A DNA stretch of 64,000 nt, taken from the NCBI RefSeq assembly GCF_007923255.1, contig NZ_VOHJ01000017.1, forward strand, positions 1 to 64,000, in the 5' to 3' direction. Both the position numbers and the translations under genes were made by a program. Under the pieces are notes generated by a model that saw nothing but the letters and a program-made list of their open reading frames with translations, ran no database searches and was not told where the DNA came from. Shown here piece by piece: positions 10,187 through 20,302 of the stretch. The stretch comes from Vulcaniibacterium thermophilum (lineage in GTDB: Bacteria > Pseudomonadota > Gammaproteobacteria > Xanthomonadales > Xanthomonadaceae). Every line of letters starts with the position of its first letter. Positions within the stretch are counted from its first letter, which is position 1.

Positions 10187-10212
10187 CCCGACCGCCCCCA
10201 GGAGCCCGCGCC

Positions 10213-11172
10213 ATGACCGACCGCCCCCTCATCGCCATCCTCGGCGCCACCGGCGCCCAGGGCGGCGGCCTCGCCCGGGCGATCCTCGCCGACCCGTGGC
10301 GGACCTTCGCGGTGCGCGCGCTCACGCGCGATCCGGGCTCGCCCGCCGCGCTCGCGCTGGCCGCGCTCGGCGCCGAGGTGGTGCGCGCCGACCTCGACGA
10401 TCCGTCGAGCCTGCCGCCGGCGTTCGCCGGCGCCTGGGGCGTGTTCGCGGTCACCAACTTCTGGGAGCACTTCTCGCCCGAACGCGAACTGCAGCAGGCG
10501 GCCAACGTCGCCGCCGCGCTGCGGCAATCCGAGGTGCGGCACGTGGTGTGGTCCACGCTGGAGGACACACGCCAGCGCGTGCCGCTGTCGGACGCCCGCA
10601 TGCCGACCCTGCTCGGCCGCTACAAGGTTCCGCACTTCGACGCCAAGGGCGAGGCGGACGCGCTCTTCTGGGGTCTGCCGGTGACCTGTCTGCGGACCTC
10701 GTTCTACTGGGACAACCTGATCCACTTCGGCATGGGCCCGCGGCGGGGCGCCGACGGCGTGCTGGAGCTCTTGCTGCCGACCGGCGAGCGCCGCATGGCG
10801 GGCATCGCCGCCGCCGACATCGGGCCCTGCGCGCTCGGCATCTTCAGGCGCACCGAGAAGTTCGCCGGCCGCACGGTCGGCATCGCCGGCGGACACCTCA
10901 CCGGCGCGGAGATGGCGACGGCGCTCTCGCAGGCGCTGGGCGAGCCGGTGCGGCATCTGTCGATGCCATTCGCCGACTACGCGGCGCTGGGTTTTCCGGG
11001 CGCCGCCGATCTGGCCAACATGTTCCACTACTACCACGACTTCAGCGACGCACTGTGCGCCGCGCGCCCGATCGAGACCACGCGCGAACTGCATCCTCCG
11101 CTGATGGACTTCCGCCAGTGGCTGGCGCGGTACGCGATGGACATTCCGGTGCCGCGCGTCGCCGAGGTCTGA
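10213..11172 (+). CDS. NmrA-like NAD(P)-binding Rossmann-fold protein
   Basis: A 319-residue protein opening with LIAILGATGAQGGGLA, the dinucleotide-binding glycine motif of NmrA/HSCARG-like atypical short-chain dehydrogenases (GATGAQGG at 11-18). VRALTRDPGSPAA is the usual NADP-discriminating strand, and the order of segments follows the NmrA family over its full length. Members act either as redox sensors that bind NADP(H) or as reductases; the sequence does not settle which. The start is 26 bases after the cytochrome stop and preceded by GGAGCCCGCGCC, so it may belong to the same transcript. Confidence 0.87.
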   Translation: MTDRPLIAILGATGAQGGGLARAILADPWRTFAVRALTRDPGSPAALALAALGAEVVRADLDDPSSLPPAFAGAWGVFAVTNFWEHFSPERELQQAANVAAALRQSEVRHVVWSTLEDTRQRVPLSDARMPTLLGRYKVPHFDAKGEADALFWGLPVTCLRTSFYWDNLIHFGMGPRRGADGVLELLLPTGERRMAGIAAADIGPCALGIFRRTEKFAGRTVGIAGGHLTGAEMATALSQALGEPVRHLSMPFADYAALGFPGAADLANMFHYYHDFSDALCAARPIETTRELHPPLMDFRQWLARYAMDIPVPRVAEV

Positions 11173-11197
11173 GCCTTCGCCCGCGAACGCGGCTGCC

Positions 11198-12100
11198 TTA
11201 CGCGCGCTGCAGTTCGTTCTGAAGCCACTGCCGCAGCGCGGCGATCATCGGCAGCTTGCGCGAGCCCTTCGGCCACACCAGCCAGTACGCGCGCCCGTCT
11301 TGCACGGCGACGTCGAACAGCCGCACCAGCCGGCCGGCGGCGAGGTCGTCGCGCGCCAGCAGTTCGCGGGTGAGCGCGATGCCCTGCCCGCTCACCGCGG
11401 CTTCCAGCAGCAGCGCGGCATCGCCGATCACCAGTCGCGGGTGCGGCTCGGGCCAGTCGAGCCCGGCGGCCCGCAGCCACGGCGTCCACGGTTCGAACGG
11501 ATTGCCGATCAGATCGTCGGGGCGCAGCTCGCGCAGGTTGCGCGGCAGCCGGCCCTGATGGAGGCGCGGGCTGGCGACCGCGAACAGCGTCTCGCGCGCG
11601 AGCAGCGCGCTCTCGGCGCCGTCCCAGTGCCCTTTGCCGTAGCGCACCGCGACGTCGACGCCGTCGTGACGGAAGTCGGCCAGCTCCAGCGTGGCGCGGA
11701 TGTCCAGCGCGATCTCGGGATAGCGCGCATGGAACTGCCCGAGCCGCGGCACCAGCCACTTGAACGCGAACGACGGCAGCAGGCTCAGGTGCAGCGTGCC
11801 GGGACTGCGGCGCTGCGGCGCGCGCTCGACCGCGCTTTCGAGCATGTGCAGCCCCTCGCGGATGCGCGTGGCCATCGCCCGCGCTTGGGCGGTCGGCACC
11901 ATGCGCCGGCCAACGCGGCGGAACAGGGTTTCGCCGAGCAGGGCTTCGAGCTCGCGCAACTGGTGCGAGACCGCGCTCTGGGTCAGCGCCAGCTCCTCGG
12001 CCGCCAGCGTGTAGGACTCGTGCCGCACGGCCGCCTCCAGCGCGCGCAGCGCCTGCAGCGGCGGGGGACGGCGGGGCCCGCTTCCATGAGATGCGCTCAT
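11198..12100 (-). CDS. LysR family transcriptional regulator (GcvA-like)
   Basis: A 300-residue LysR-type regulator. The N-terminal winged helix spans about 14-75, with PLQALRALEAAVRHESYTLA and LTQSAVSHQLRELEALLG, the exact layout of the GcvA/AmpR branch. A periplasmic-binding-protein-like effector domain follows from about 95. It is divergent from the glutathione S-transferase gene at 12180, with about 80 bases between the two starts. This is the arrangement in which LysR proteins usually regulate the neighbour as well as themselves. I could not identify a clear palindromic T-N11-A site in that gap. Confidence 0.91.
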   Translation of the reverse strand: MSASHGSGPRRPPPLQALRALEAAVRHESYTLAAEELALTQSAVSHQLRELEALLGETLFRRVGRRMVPTAQARAMATRIREGLHMLESAVERAPQRRSPGTLHLSLLPSFAFKWLVPRLGQFHARYPEIALDIRATLELADFRHDGVDVAVRYGKGHWDGAESALLARETLFAVASPRLHQGRLPRNLRELRPDDLIGNPFEPWTPWLRAAGLDWPEPHPRLVIGDAALLLEAAVSGQGIALTRELLARDDLAAGRLVRLFDVAVQDGRAYWLVWPKGSRKLPMIAALRQWLQNELQRA

Positions 12101-12179
12101 GGCAGCGAGTATCGCAATTCGCCGCGCTCAGGGCGGGGGCGATCTAGGCTGACCACCGCCTGTCCCCGCTGCCTCCGCC

Positions 12180-12827
12180 ATGTCCCTGACCCTGTTCCAT
12201 TCGCCCGGTGCCTGCTCGATGGCGCCCCATGTCTGCCTCGAGGAAGCCGGCGCCGAGTTCGAGGCGGTGCGCGTGCCGATCCGCGAAGGCGCCCACCTGC
12301 GCCCGGAGTACCTGGCGATCAATCCGCGCGGGCGCGTGCCGGCGCTGAGGATCGGCGAGCGGGTGCTGACCGAGAACCCGGCCGTGCTGACCTGGATCGC
12401 GTTCAACCACCCCGGGGCGGAGCTGCTGCCGGCGACCGACAGCGTCGAGTTCGGCCAGGCGCTGGAATGGATGGCCTGGCTGTCCAGCAGCCTGCACGTC
12501 GCCTATGCGCAGCTATGGCGCACCGCGCGCTTCGTCGGCGAAGGCGCGCCGCCGGCGGTGCTGGCGCCGCTGCAGGCCCAGGGACGCACGCTGATCGAAC
12601 GCCATCACGCGGAGATCGACGCCCGCCTGGAGAACCGCGCGTTCGCGGTCGGCGACCGCTTCGGCGTGGTCGATGCGAACCTGCTGCCGTTCTACCGCTG
12701 GGGCGGCCTGATCGGCCTGGACATGCGCGCCGCCTGCCCGGCCTGGACCGCGCATGCCGAGCGCATGCTGGACCGGCCCGCGGTGCGCCGCGTGCTCGAA
12801 CGCGAGGAGGTGTCGCTGTGGCCCTGA
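12180..12827 (+). CDS. Glutathione S-transferase family protein
   Basis: A 215-residue glutathione S-transferase. The thioredoxin-like N-terminal half starts SLTLFHSPGACSMAPHVCLE and includes NPRGRVPALRIGERVLTEN, with the cis-proline and the acidic residue that contacts glutathione. The helical C-terminal domain starts around residue 88. The N-terminal Cys/Ser arrangement (ACSMAPH) is like that of proteobacterial beta-class enzymes. It is divergent from the LysR gene and overlaps the following oxidoreductase start, so regulator, transferase and reductase probably form one detoxification unit. The true substrate is not known. Confidence 0.92.
   Translation: MSLTLFHSPGACSMAPHVCLEEAGAEFEAVRVPIREGAHLRPEYLAINPRGRVPALRIGERVLTENPAVLTWIAFNHPGAELLPATDSVEFGQALEWMAWLSSSLHVAYAQLWRTARFVGEGAPPAVLAPLQAQGRTLIERHHAEIDARLENRAFAVGDRFGVVDANLLPFYRWGGLIGLDMRAACPAWTAHAERMLDRPAVRRVLEREEVSLWP
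12805..12820 (+). promoter_or_regulatory. Strong ribosome binding site that decides a GTG start
   Basis: AGGAGG at 12805-12810 lies seven bases before a GTG at 12818 that is in frame with the quinone oxidoreductase. It lies inside the end of the transferase gene. The later ATG at 12848 has no comparable site, so the GTG is preferred. Confidence 0.65.
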
Positions 12828-13843
12828 GTTCCCCTCTGCCGACGACCATGCGCGCCATGCGCATCGCCGGGTTCGGCGATCCGCACGAGGTGTTCCAGCC
12901 CGTCGAGCTGCCGGTACCGGCGCCCGGCGCGGGCGAAGTGCTGATCCGCGTCGTCGCCACCAGCGTCAATCCCGCCGACACCAAGATCCGCCGCCACGGC
13001 GGCGCGCTGGCGCCGGTCTCGGGCGTGCTCGGCATGGACGTGGCCGGCATCGTGGCCGCCATCGGCGAGGGCGTGCGCGACTACCGCGTCGGCGATCGCG
13101 TGTTCGGCTGCGCCGGCGGTCTCGGTGCGCTGCAGGGCGCGCTCGCCGAGTTCATGACCGCGGATGTGCGGCTGATCGCGCCGGCCCCGAAGGCGCTGCC
13201 GCTGCGCGAGGCGGCGGCGCTGCCGCTGGTGTCGATCACCGCCTACGAAGGCCTCCTCGACCGCGCCCGCCTGCAGCAGGACGACCACGTGCTGGTGGCC
13301 GCCGCGGTCGGCGGCGTCGGTCACGTCGCGGTGCAGCTCGCGGCCCGCCACGGCGCGCACGTCACCGCGGTGGTATCGAGCACGGAGCGCGCCGCCCTGG
13401 CGCGCAGGCTCGGCGCGCAGGACGTCTCGCTGCGCGGCGAGGAAACCCTCGAGCAGGCCAGCGCCCGCGTCACCGGCGGGCGCGGCTTCGATCTGGTGTT
13501 CGACGCCAGCGGCCTGGACAACTTCGCCGCCGCGTTCGCCGCCGTGCGCCCGCAAGGGCAGGTGGTGACGCTGGTGACGCGCCACACCGTCGATCTCGCG
13601 CCGATGCACGTCAAGGGCCTCAGCCTGCATGCGGTGTTCATGCTGGTGCCGATGATCCACGGCATCGGCCGCGAACGGCACGGCGAAATCCTGCGCGAGA
13701 TCGCGCGCGCGGTCGACGCCGGTGAGCTGCGTCCGGTCGTCGACGCCCACCGCTACCGCCTGCAGGACGTGGCCGCGGCGCACGCGCGTCTCGAGGCCGG
13801 ACAGGCCCACGGCAAGCTCGTGATCGAGGTCGCCGATGGATAG
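12818..13843 (+). CDS. Zinc-independent quinone oxidoreductase / MDR family alcohol dehydrogenase
   Basis: A medium-chain dehydrogenase/reductase of 341 residues if started at the GTG with the good ribosome site, or 331 from the ATG at 12848. VLIRVVATSVNPADTKIR and GMDVAGIVAAIGEGV are the GroES-like N-terminal signature of the NADPH:quinone reductase branch. The structural and catalytic zinc ligands of true alcohol dehydrogenases are absent. VAAAVGGVGHVAVQLA is the nucleotide-binding loop. It overlaps the transferase stop, so the two are coupled. Expected role: NADPH-dependent reduction of quinones or enones. Confidence 0.9.
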   Translation: MALSSPLPTTMRAMRIAGFGDPHEVFQPVELPVPAPGAGEVLIRVVATSVNPADTKIRRHGGALAPVSGVLGMDVAGIVAAIGEGVRDYRVGDRVFGCAGGLGALQGALAEFMTADVRLIAPAPKALPLREAAALPLVSITAYEGLLDRARLQQDDHVLVAAAVGGVGHVAVQLAARHGAHVTAVVSSTERAALARRLGAQDVSLRGEETLEQASARVTGGRGFDLVFDASGLDNFAAAFAAVRPQGQVVTLVTRHTVDLAPMHVKGLSLHAVFMLVPMIHGIGRERHGEILREIARAVDAGELRPVVDAHRYRLQDVAAAHARLEAGQAHGKLVIEVADG

Positions 13844-13910
13844 GCCCGCCGCCCGCTCCCGTCCCGCGCGCCATCGCGCGGCCCCCGCCCACGACACCGG
13901 GATTCCCGCG

Positions 13911-15308
13911 ATGCCCCACCCGCCGCTTCCGCATGCCGACGACTACGCGCCGCTGCTCGAACGCGCGCGGGCGATCGCGCTTGCCTATCTGACGTCGCTG
14001 CGCGAGCGCCCCGCCGCGATCGCCGCGCCGGCGCGCGCGCCCTCGCTGCCCGAGGGCATCGGCATCGACGCCGCGCTCGCGCAGTTCCTCGAGACCATCG
14101 AACCGCACCTGTCCGCCTCGCCCGGCCCGCGCTACTTCGGCTTCGTCACCGGCGGCGCCAACCCGGCCGGGCTCGCCGGCGACTGGCTCGCCAGCGCATA
14201 CGACCAGAACGTCTCCAACGAGGTCGGCTCGATCGCCGCGGACGTCGAACAGCAGACGGTGGCCGCGTTCGCGCGGATGTTCGGCCTCGCGCCGGACATG
14301 CGCGGCTACTTCGTGTCCGGCGCCACCCAGTCGAACACGGTGGCGATGGCCACCGCGCGCCAGTGGGCCTACCAGAAGCTCGGCCGCGACGTCGCCGAGG
14401 ACGGCCTGGCCGGCGCGCCGCCGATCGCGGTCCTGGGCGGCGCGCCGCATTCCAGCCTCGGCAAGGCGCTGTCGGTGCTCGGCATCGGTCGCGGCAGCAT
14501 CGAGAAGGTGCCCTGCCTGCCCGGCCGCACCGCGGTCGACCCCGACGCGATGGCGCGCCGGCTGGCGCAGCGCGACGGCCGCCCGAAGATCGTGCTGGCG
14601 AGCGCCGGCGAAGTGAACACCGGCGACTTCGACGACATCGCCGCGCTCGCCGACCTGTGCCGCGCGCACGACGCCTGGCTGCACGTCGACGGCGCGTTCG
14701 GCCTGTTCGCCGCGCTCGATCCGGCGCGCCAGCACCTGCTCGCCGGCATCGACCGCGCCGACTCGGTGACGGCCGACCTGCACAAGTGGCTCAACGTGCC
14801 CTACGACAGCGCGCTGATCTACACCCGCCATCCGGCGTTGCAGCGGCAGGTGTTCCGCGCCGCCTCGGCCTACCTCGGCGATTCGCCCGATCCGCTGCAC
14901 CATGTGCCGGAGAACTCGCGCCGCTTCCGCGCGCTGCCGGCGTGGCTCACGCTCGCCGCCTACGGGCGCGCCGGCATCGCCGACTGGGTGGTGCGCAACT
15001 GCGCGATCGCCGGCCGGATCGGCGAAGGCCTGAAGGCGATGCCGGGCGTCGAGCTGCTCGACGAGGTACGCCTGAACATCGTCTGCTTCGCGCTGCGCGA
15101 CGGCGACATCGCGCGCCGCGACGAATTCCTCGACCGCATCACCGCCGACGGCCGCGCCTTCATGAGCCCCACGGTGCTGTTCGACCGGCCGGGCGTGCGT
15201 ATCGCGGTATCGAACTGGATGACGGACGCCCACGACGCCGGGATCGCGCTGGCGGCGGTGCGCGACGCGCTGGCGGCGGTGCGCGACGCGCTGGCGGCGA
15301 TGGCCTGA
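13911..15308 (+). CDS. PLP-dependent group II amino acid decarboxylase
   Basis: A 465-residue fold-type I enzyme of the aromatic-amino-acid/glutamate decarboxylase group. The cofactor lysine is Lys292 in TADLHKWLNVPYD. HVDGAFG carries the aspartate that pairs with the pyridine nitrogen, and FVSGATQSNTVAM is the phosphate-binding region. The substrate (aromatic amino acid, glutamate or another) cannot be read off. I start it at MPHPPLPH. An upstream in-frame ATG at 13836, overlapping the previous stop, would add 25 basic, Pro/Ala-rich residues and cannot be excluded. The C-terminus contains a short in-frame tandem duplication. Confidence 0.88.
   Translation: MPHPPLPHADDYAPLLERARAIALAYLTSLRERPAAIAAPARAPSLPEGIGIDAALAQFLETIEPHLSASPGPRYFGFVTGGANPAGLAGDWLASAYDQNVSNEVGSIAADVEQQTVAAFARMFGLAPDMRGYFVSGATQSNTVAMATARQWAYQKLGRDVAEDGLAGAPPIAVLGGAPHSSLGKALSVLGIGRGSIEKVPCLPGRTAVDPDAMARRLAQRDGRPKIVLASAGEVNTGDFDDIAALADLCRAHDAWLHVDGAFGLFAALDPARQHLLAGIDRADSVTADLHKWLNVPYDSALIYTRHPALQRQVFRAASAYLGDSPDPLHHVPENSRRFRALPAWLTLAAYGRAGIADWVVRNCAIAGRIGEGLKAMPGVELLDEVRLNIVCFALRDGDIARRDEFLDRITADGRAFMSPTVLFDRPGVRIAVSNWMTDAHDAGIALAAVRDALAAVRDALAAMA
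15246..15302 (+). repeat. 21-base in-frame tandem duplication at the decarboxylase C-terminus
   Basis: Two perfect 21-base units encode ALAAVRD twice and are followed by a 15-base partial third copy (ALAAM). The unit length is a multiple of three, so copy number changes would lengthen or shorten the final helix without a frameshift. Confidence 0.85.
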
Positions 15309-15332
15309 CGCTCTGCCGGCCCGGGCGCCGGC

Positions 15333-15935
15333 TCAGCGACGTTCGTATTTCCAGTGGCGCGACTTGCCCTGCGCGAGCTGGCCGATCGCCTGCGCAATCC
15401 GCCTCGCGCGGGTGTCCGCCCGCTTCGCTTCAAGGATCCATTCCAGGTATTCGCGCCGGTGGCTCGGCGCGAACGTCTCGAACGCGGTCCTTGCAGCCGG
15501 GTTGGCGTCGAGCGCCGCGGCGAAGTCGTCCGGCACCGGAAGCGGCGTTCGCGGGCGCGGCGTCCGCGCGCGCGGCGCGCCCTGCTCGATCGCCGCCATC
15601 GCTTCGCGTATCCGGCGTGCGAGCTCACGCTTGGTGGGCAGATCGCCGACCCGCGTGAGCCGGCCGAACTGTCCCATCGCATCGTCCGAAGCCCGGGAAC
15701 CGGCAACGTCGCGGTTCCAGAAACCGAATGCGGCGTGCCGTTTGAACGCCGCCATCGAGCACATCAGCTTGCCGCGAAAAAGGAAGGCCGGCGCGCCCCA
15801 TTTGATCGCCTCCTCGACGTCCGGACAGGCCTCGTGCACCACCGCGCGCAGATGGCGCAGGATCGGCTGCGCGAACGCCGCCGCCTGCTCGATGTAGGCG
15901 TCGATGCGTGGATCGGACGGGGTCATCGCGGTCAT
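15333..15935 (-). CDS. YdeI/OmpD-associated DUF1801 family protein
   Basis: A 200-residue cytoplasmic protein. The N-terminal half matches the DUF1801 (YdhG/YdeI-like) domain with IKWGAPAFLFRGKLMCSMAAFKRH. The C-terminal half has the YdeI tail, PSHRREYLEWILEAKRADTR, rich in basic residues. The biochemical function of the family is not established. Its ATG at 15935 overlaps the stop of thpR (ATGA); a second ATG three codons in is an alternative start. It is the last gene of a three-gene coupled unit. Confidence 0.85.
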   Translation of the reverse strand: MTAMTPSDPRIDAYIEQAAAFAQPILRHLRAVVHEACPDVEEAIKWGAPAFLFRGKLMCSMAAFKRHAAFGFWNRDVAGSRASDDAMGQFGRLTRVGDLPTKRELARRIREAMAAIEQGAPRARTPRPRTPLPVPDDFAAALDANPAARTAFETFAPSHRREYLEWILEAKRADTRARRIAQAIGQLAQGKSRHWKYERR

Positions 15936-16492
15936 CGCAGCGGCCAGCTCTCCAGCAGATCGTATGCCGGGCCTCCGCCGCCGTGACGGCTATCGATCAG
16001 CACGACGCGGTCCACCGGCCACTCGATCGGCGCCAGCGCGACCGGCGGCAGCGGGCGGCGCATGTCGCGCAGAACGGTCAGATGCGGCACGAAACGGGCG
16101 TGTCCGCGCGTGCGTACGCCTGCGCCGCGCAGGGCGGCGTCGAGCGCGCGCCACAGCGCGTCGAGCGGTTCCGGCGTGCGCTCGGGGCCGAGCCAGCCGA
16201 CGGTGCCGAAACGTCCCGCGCGCTCCAGCGGCAGCACGAAGCGCGGCATCCCGAGCGCCGCCAGCGCGCGGCGCACGTCGGCCAGCAGCGCGTCCGGCCG
16301 GCGGTCGAAATCGCCGAAGTACTGCAGCGTGACGTGGTAGCGCGCGGGGTTGACCGCGCGTCCGCCGGGCGCGTGTTCCCGCTGCAGGCGTTCGACCGCG
16401 GCGCGGACCGCGCGGCGCACCGGCGCATCGGGCCACAACGCGAGGAACAGGCGATGGATTTCGCCGGCGCCGCCGAGCAGATCGCCCTGCAT
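15932..16492 (-). CDS. thpR: RNA 2',3'-cyclic phosphodiesterase (2H family)
   Basis: A 186-residue 2H phosphoesterase with the two diagnostic motifs, HVTL at His53 and HLTV at His137, about 84 residues apart as in bacterial ThpR (formerly 2'-5' RNA ligase). The family hydrolyses 2',3'-cyclic phosphate ends to 2'-phosphates. LFLALWPDAPVR is the usual first strand. It starts 2 bases after the stop of the SRPBCC gene and overlaps the DUF1801 gene by four bases, so the three are translated from one message. Confidence 0.92.
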   Translation of the reverse strand: MQGDLLGGAGEIHRLFLALWPDAPVRRAVRAAVERLQREHAPGGRAVNPARYHVTLQYFGDFDRRPDALLADVRRALAALGMPRFVLPLERAGRFGTVGWLGPERTPEPLDALWRALDAALRGAGVRTRGHARFVPHLTVLRDMRRPLPPVALAPIEWPVDRVVLIDSRHGGGGPAYDLLESWPLR

Positions 16493-16494
16493 GC

Positions 16495-17034
16495 TCAGCG
16501 CGCGCGTTGCCGCAGGTGCTCGACCAGCCCCGCGAGCTGCTGCGCCTGCACGCGATCGACCACCGGCGCCAGCTTCGACAGATCGTCCGGCGAATAGCCG
16601 CCGGCGCGGTAGCGCATCGTGATCCTGGTGCCGCCGTCGGCGGGCGCGAGCTGGAACTCCAGCGCGCCGTGCAGCCCCATCCCCTGCAGCGGACCGAGAC
16701 CGCCGACCATCCGCAGCATCCTGCCCGGTTCGACGTGCGTGACCTGCAGGTGCTGCGCCTGCCGCGCGCCGTCGCGCGCGATCTCGCAGAAGCAGCCGCC
16801 GGCGCGCGGCTCGATGTTGAGCGTGGACGCGGTGCCCCACCAACTGTGATCCTTCGGCCACCAGCGGTCGACGTCCTCGACCAGCGCGCGCCAGGCGGTG
16901 TCGGCATCCACCACCACGGTCCGCACGTTTTCGACCGTGAAGCCGCTGGCGCCCGAATCCTTGACTTCGGCGCCCGCGCTGGCGGTGGCGAGCAGGAGCG
17001 AAACGGCGAGCGGACGCAGAGATCGACGGGCCAT
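16495..17034 (-). CDS. Exported SRPBCC (START/Bet v 1-like) domain protein
   Basis: A 179-residue protein with a probable signal peptide (RRSLRPLAVSLLLATASAGA) followed by a single SRPBCC domain: ADTAWRALVEDVDRWWP at the start, GGCFCEI in the middle and the final long helix PVVDRVQAQQLAGLVEHL. This fold binds hydrophobic ligands. The exported form is widespread in Xanthomonadaceae but has no assigned ligand. It heads the operon with thpR and the DUF1801 gene, a combination whose logic is not obvious. Confidence 0.82.
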   Translation of the reverse strand: MARRSLRPLAVSLLLATASAGAEVKDSGASGFTVENVRTVVVDADTAWRALVEDVDRWWPKDHSWWGTASTLNIEPRAGGCFCEIARDGARQAQHLQVTHVEPGRMLRMVGGLGPLQGMGLHGALEFQLAPADGGTRITMRYRAGGYSPDDLSKLAPVVDRVQAQQLAGLVEHLRQRAR

Positions 17035-17117
17035 GACGGGGCTCCAGCGGCGAGGTCGCGCAAGCGTAGCGGGTTCGCGGCGATCGTGGCCGCCGGAAGG
17101 CTACGGCGCCGTCGGCG

Positions 17118-19019
<1,902 letters not shown>

Positions 19020-19037
19020 GCGGCATTGTAGCCGCCG

Positions 19038-19643
19038 TCAGTGCTCGCCCCGGGGCCGCACGCGGAACGCGCAGCTGATGCGCGGGCCGACCGGCTCGTC
19101 GGTCTTGGGAATGCCGTGCTCGTAGACGAACTGCGAAGCATGGCTCATCACGAACAGGCTGCCGGGTTCGAGATCGACGAAATCCACCCGCGCGCCGCGC
19201 TCCATCCTGCGCAGCGTCATGCGGCGCGGCGATCCCAGCGACAGCACCGCGATCGGCTGCCCGGGCACCAGCATGTGCAGCTTGTCGCGATGCGGCGCCA
19301 CGCTGTCGCGGCCGTCGCGGTAGAAGTTGAGCCCGACCGCGTTGAACGGCGCGCCGACCGCCGCCCGCACCGCCGTCGCCGCTTCGGCCAGCGCGTCCGG
19401 CAACTTCGGATCGTCGAGCCAGAAGCTCGCGGTCAGCCGCGGCACGTCCACCACGCGGTCGTACATCGGCCGGCGCTGGGCCTGCCAGCGCACGGCCTCG
19501 CGCAGCGTCTGGAACCACCGCCGCTGCGTGACTTCGTCGACCACGGCGGGCCGGTACACCACCCCGCCCTCGGCATCCTCGGCCAGCACGCGCGGCGCCG
19601 GCGCGAACAGGGCGGTCTGCAGCAGGGACGGCGCGCGGCGCAT
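19038..19643 (-). CDS. alkB: AlkB-type alpha-ketoglutarate-dependent dioxygenase
   Basis: A 201-residue Fe(II)/2-oxoglutarate dioxygenase. The iron ligands are His118 and Asp120 (HRD) and His176 (YEHGIP). Arg188 and Arg194 in PRISCAFR fit the 2-oxoglutarate-binding arginines. NAVGLNFYRDG is the core strand of AlkB proteins, which demethylate alkylated nucleic-acid bases. It matches the short proteobacterial AlkB type. It lies 18 bases upstream of uup on the same strand, so a shared transcript with a DNA-maintenance theme is possible. Confidence 0.9.
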   Translation of the reverse strand: MRRAPSLLQTALFAPAPRVLAEDAEGGVVYRPAVVDEVTQRRWFQTLREAVRWQAQRRPMYDRVVDVPRLTASFWLDDPKLPDALAEAATAVRAAVGAPFNAVGLNFYRDGRDSVAPHRDKLHMLVPGQPIAVLSLGSPRRMTLRRMERGARVDFVDLEPGSLFVMSHASQFVYEHGIPKTDEPVGPRISCAFRVRPRGEH

Positions 19644-19685
19644 GCGGCGATGATGCGCGCGCCGCGTCTGAGGCGGCGAGACCGG

Positions 19686-20225
19686 TCACAGGCCCGGCTG
19701 CGAATGCGAAGGCGGTGGCCGCGTCTGGCCCTGCTGCAGATCGATCAGCTCGTTGCGGTTCATGAAGTGCGGGTCGTGGGTGACGCGCGCACCGATGAGG
19801 TACAGGGCCTTGCCGATCCAACTGCCCGGGCCGTCCCAGTACTCGGCGGTTTCCACTTCCACGCACAGCAGACGCAGGCGCGGGTCGTCCTTGCCCTCGG
19901 GAAAGAACGCCTTCATCGCCGGATTCCAGATGCGCTCCAGGCGCGCGCGGTCGTCCACCAGCCGCGCCTGGCCGCTGATCGAGACGAACACGTTGCGCAG
20001 GTGCGAGCTGCAGGACACGTTGACGCGCGGGTTGCGCTCGATGTCGTGCAGCTTGGGGCTGTCGGCGTGGGTCAAAAACCACAGCCGGCCGTCGAAGTCT
20101 TGGTGGTGCATCGCCAGCGGACGGCTGGCCAGGCGGCCGTCCTCGGCCACCGTGGTGAGCATGCCGACGCGGATGTCGCCCAGCAGTTCGCCGAGCTTGC
20201 GCAACTGGCTCTCGCGGTCTTCCAT
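19686..20225 (-). CDS. Pyridoxamine 5'-phosphate oxidase-like general stress protein
   Basis: A 179-residue flavin-binding split-barrel protein of the general-stress-protein-26 branch. VGMLTTVAEDGRLASRPLA opens the barrel, and WFLTHADSPKLHDIERNPRVN and YLIGARVTHDPHFMNRN follow. Such proteins bind FMN or other flavins and are linked to stress responses; true pyridoxamine oxidase activity is not expected. The C-terminal tail is Pro/Ser-rich and disordered. It is followed by alkB about 40 bases downstream on the same strand. Confidence 0.88.
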   Translation of the reverse strand: MEDRESQLRKLGELLGDIRVGMLTTVAEDGRLASRPLAMHHQDFDGRLWFLTHADSPKLHDIERNPRVNVSCSSHLRNVFVSISGQARLVDDRARLERIWNPAMKAFFPEGKDDPRLRLLCVEVETAEYWDGPGSWIGKALYLIGARVTHDPHFMNRNELIDLQQGQTRPPPSHSQPGL

Positions 20226-20302
20226 GCGCGTTCTCCGGTGAGCGGCTTCGCCGCGACCGGATCATGTAAGCGCCGCGCGCGGAAAGGCACGGTGAAGCGC
20301 GA

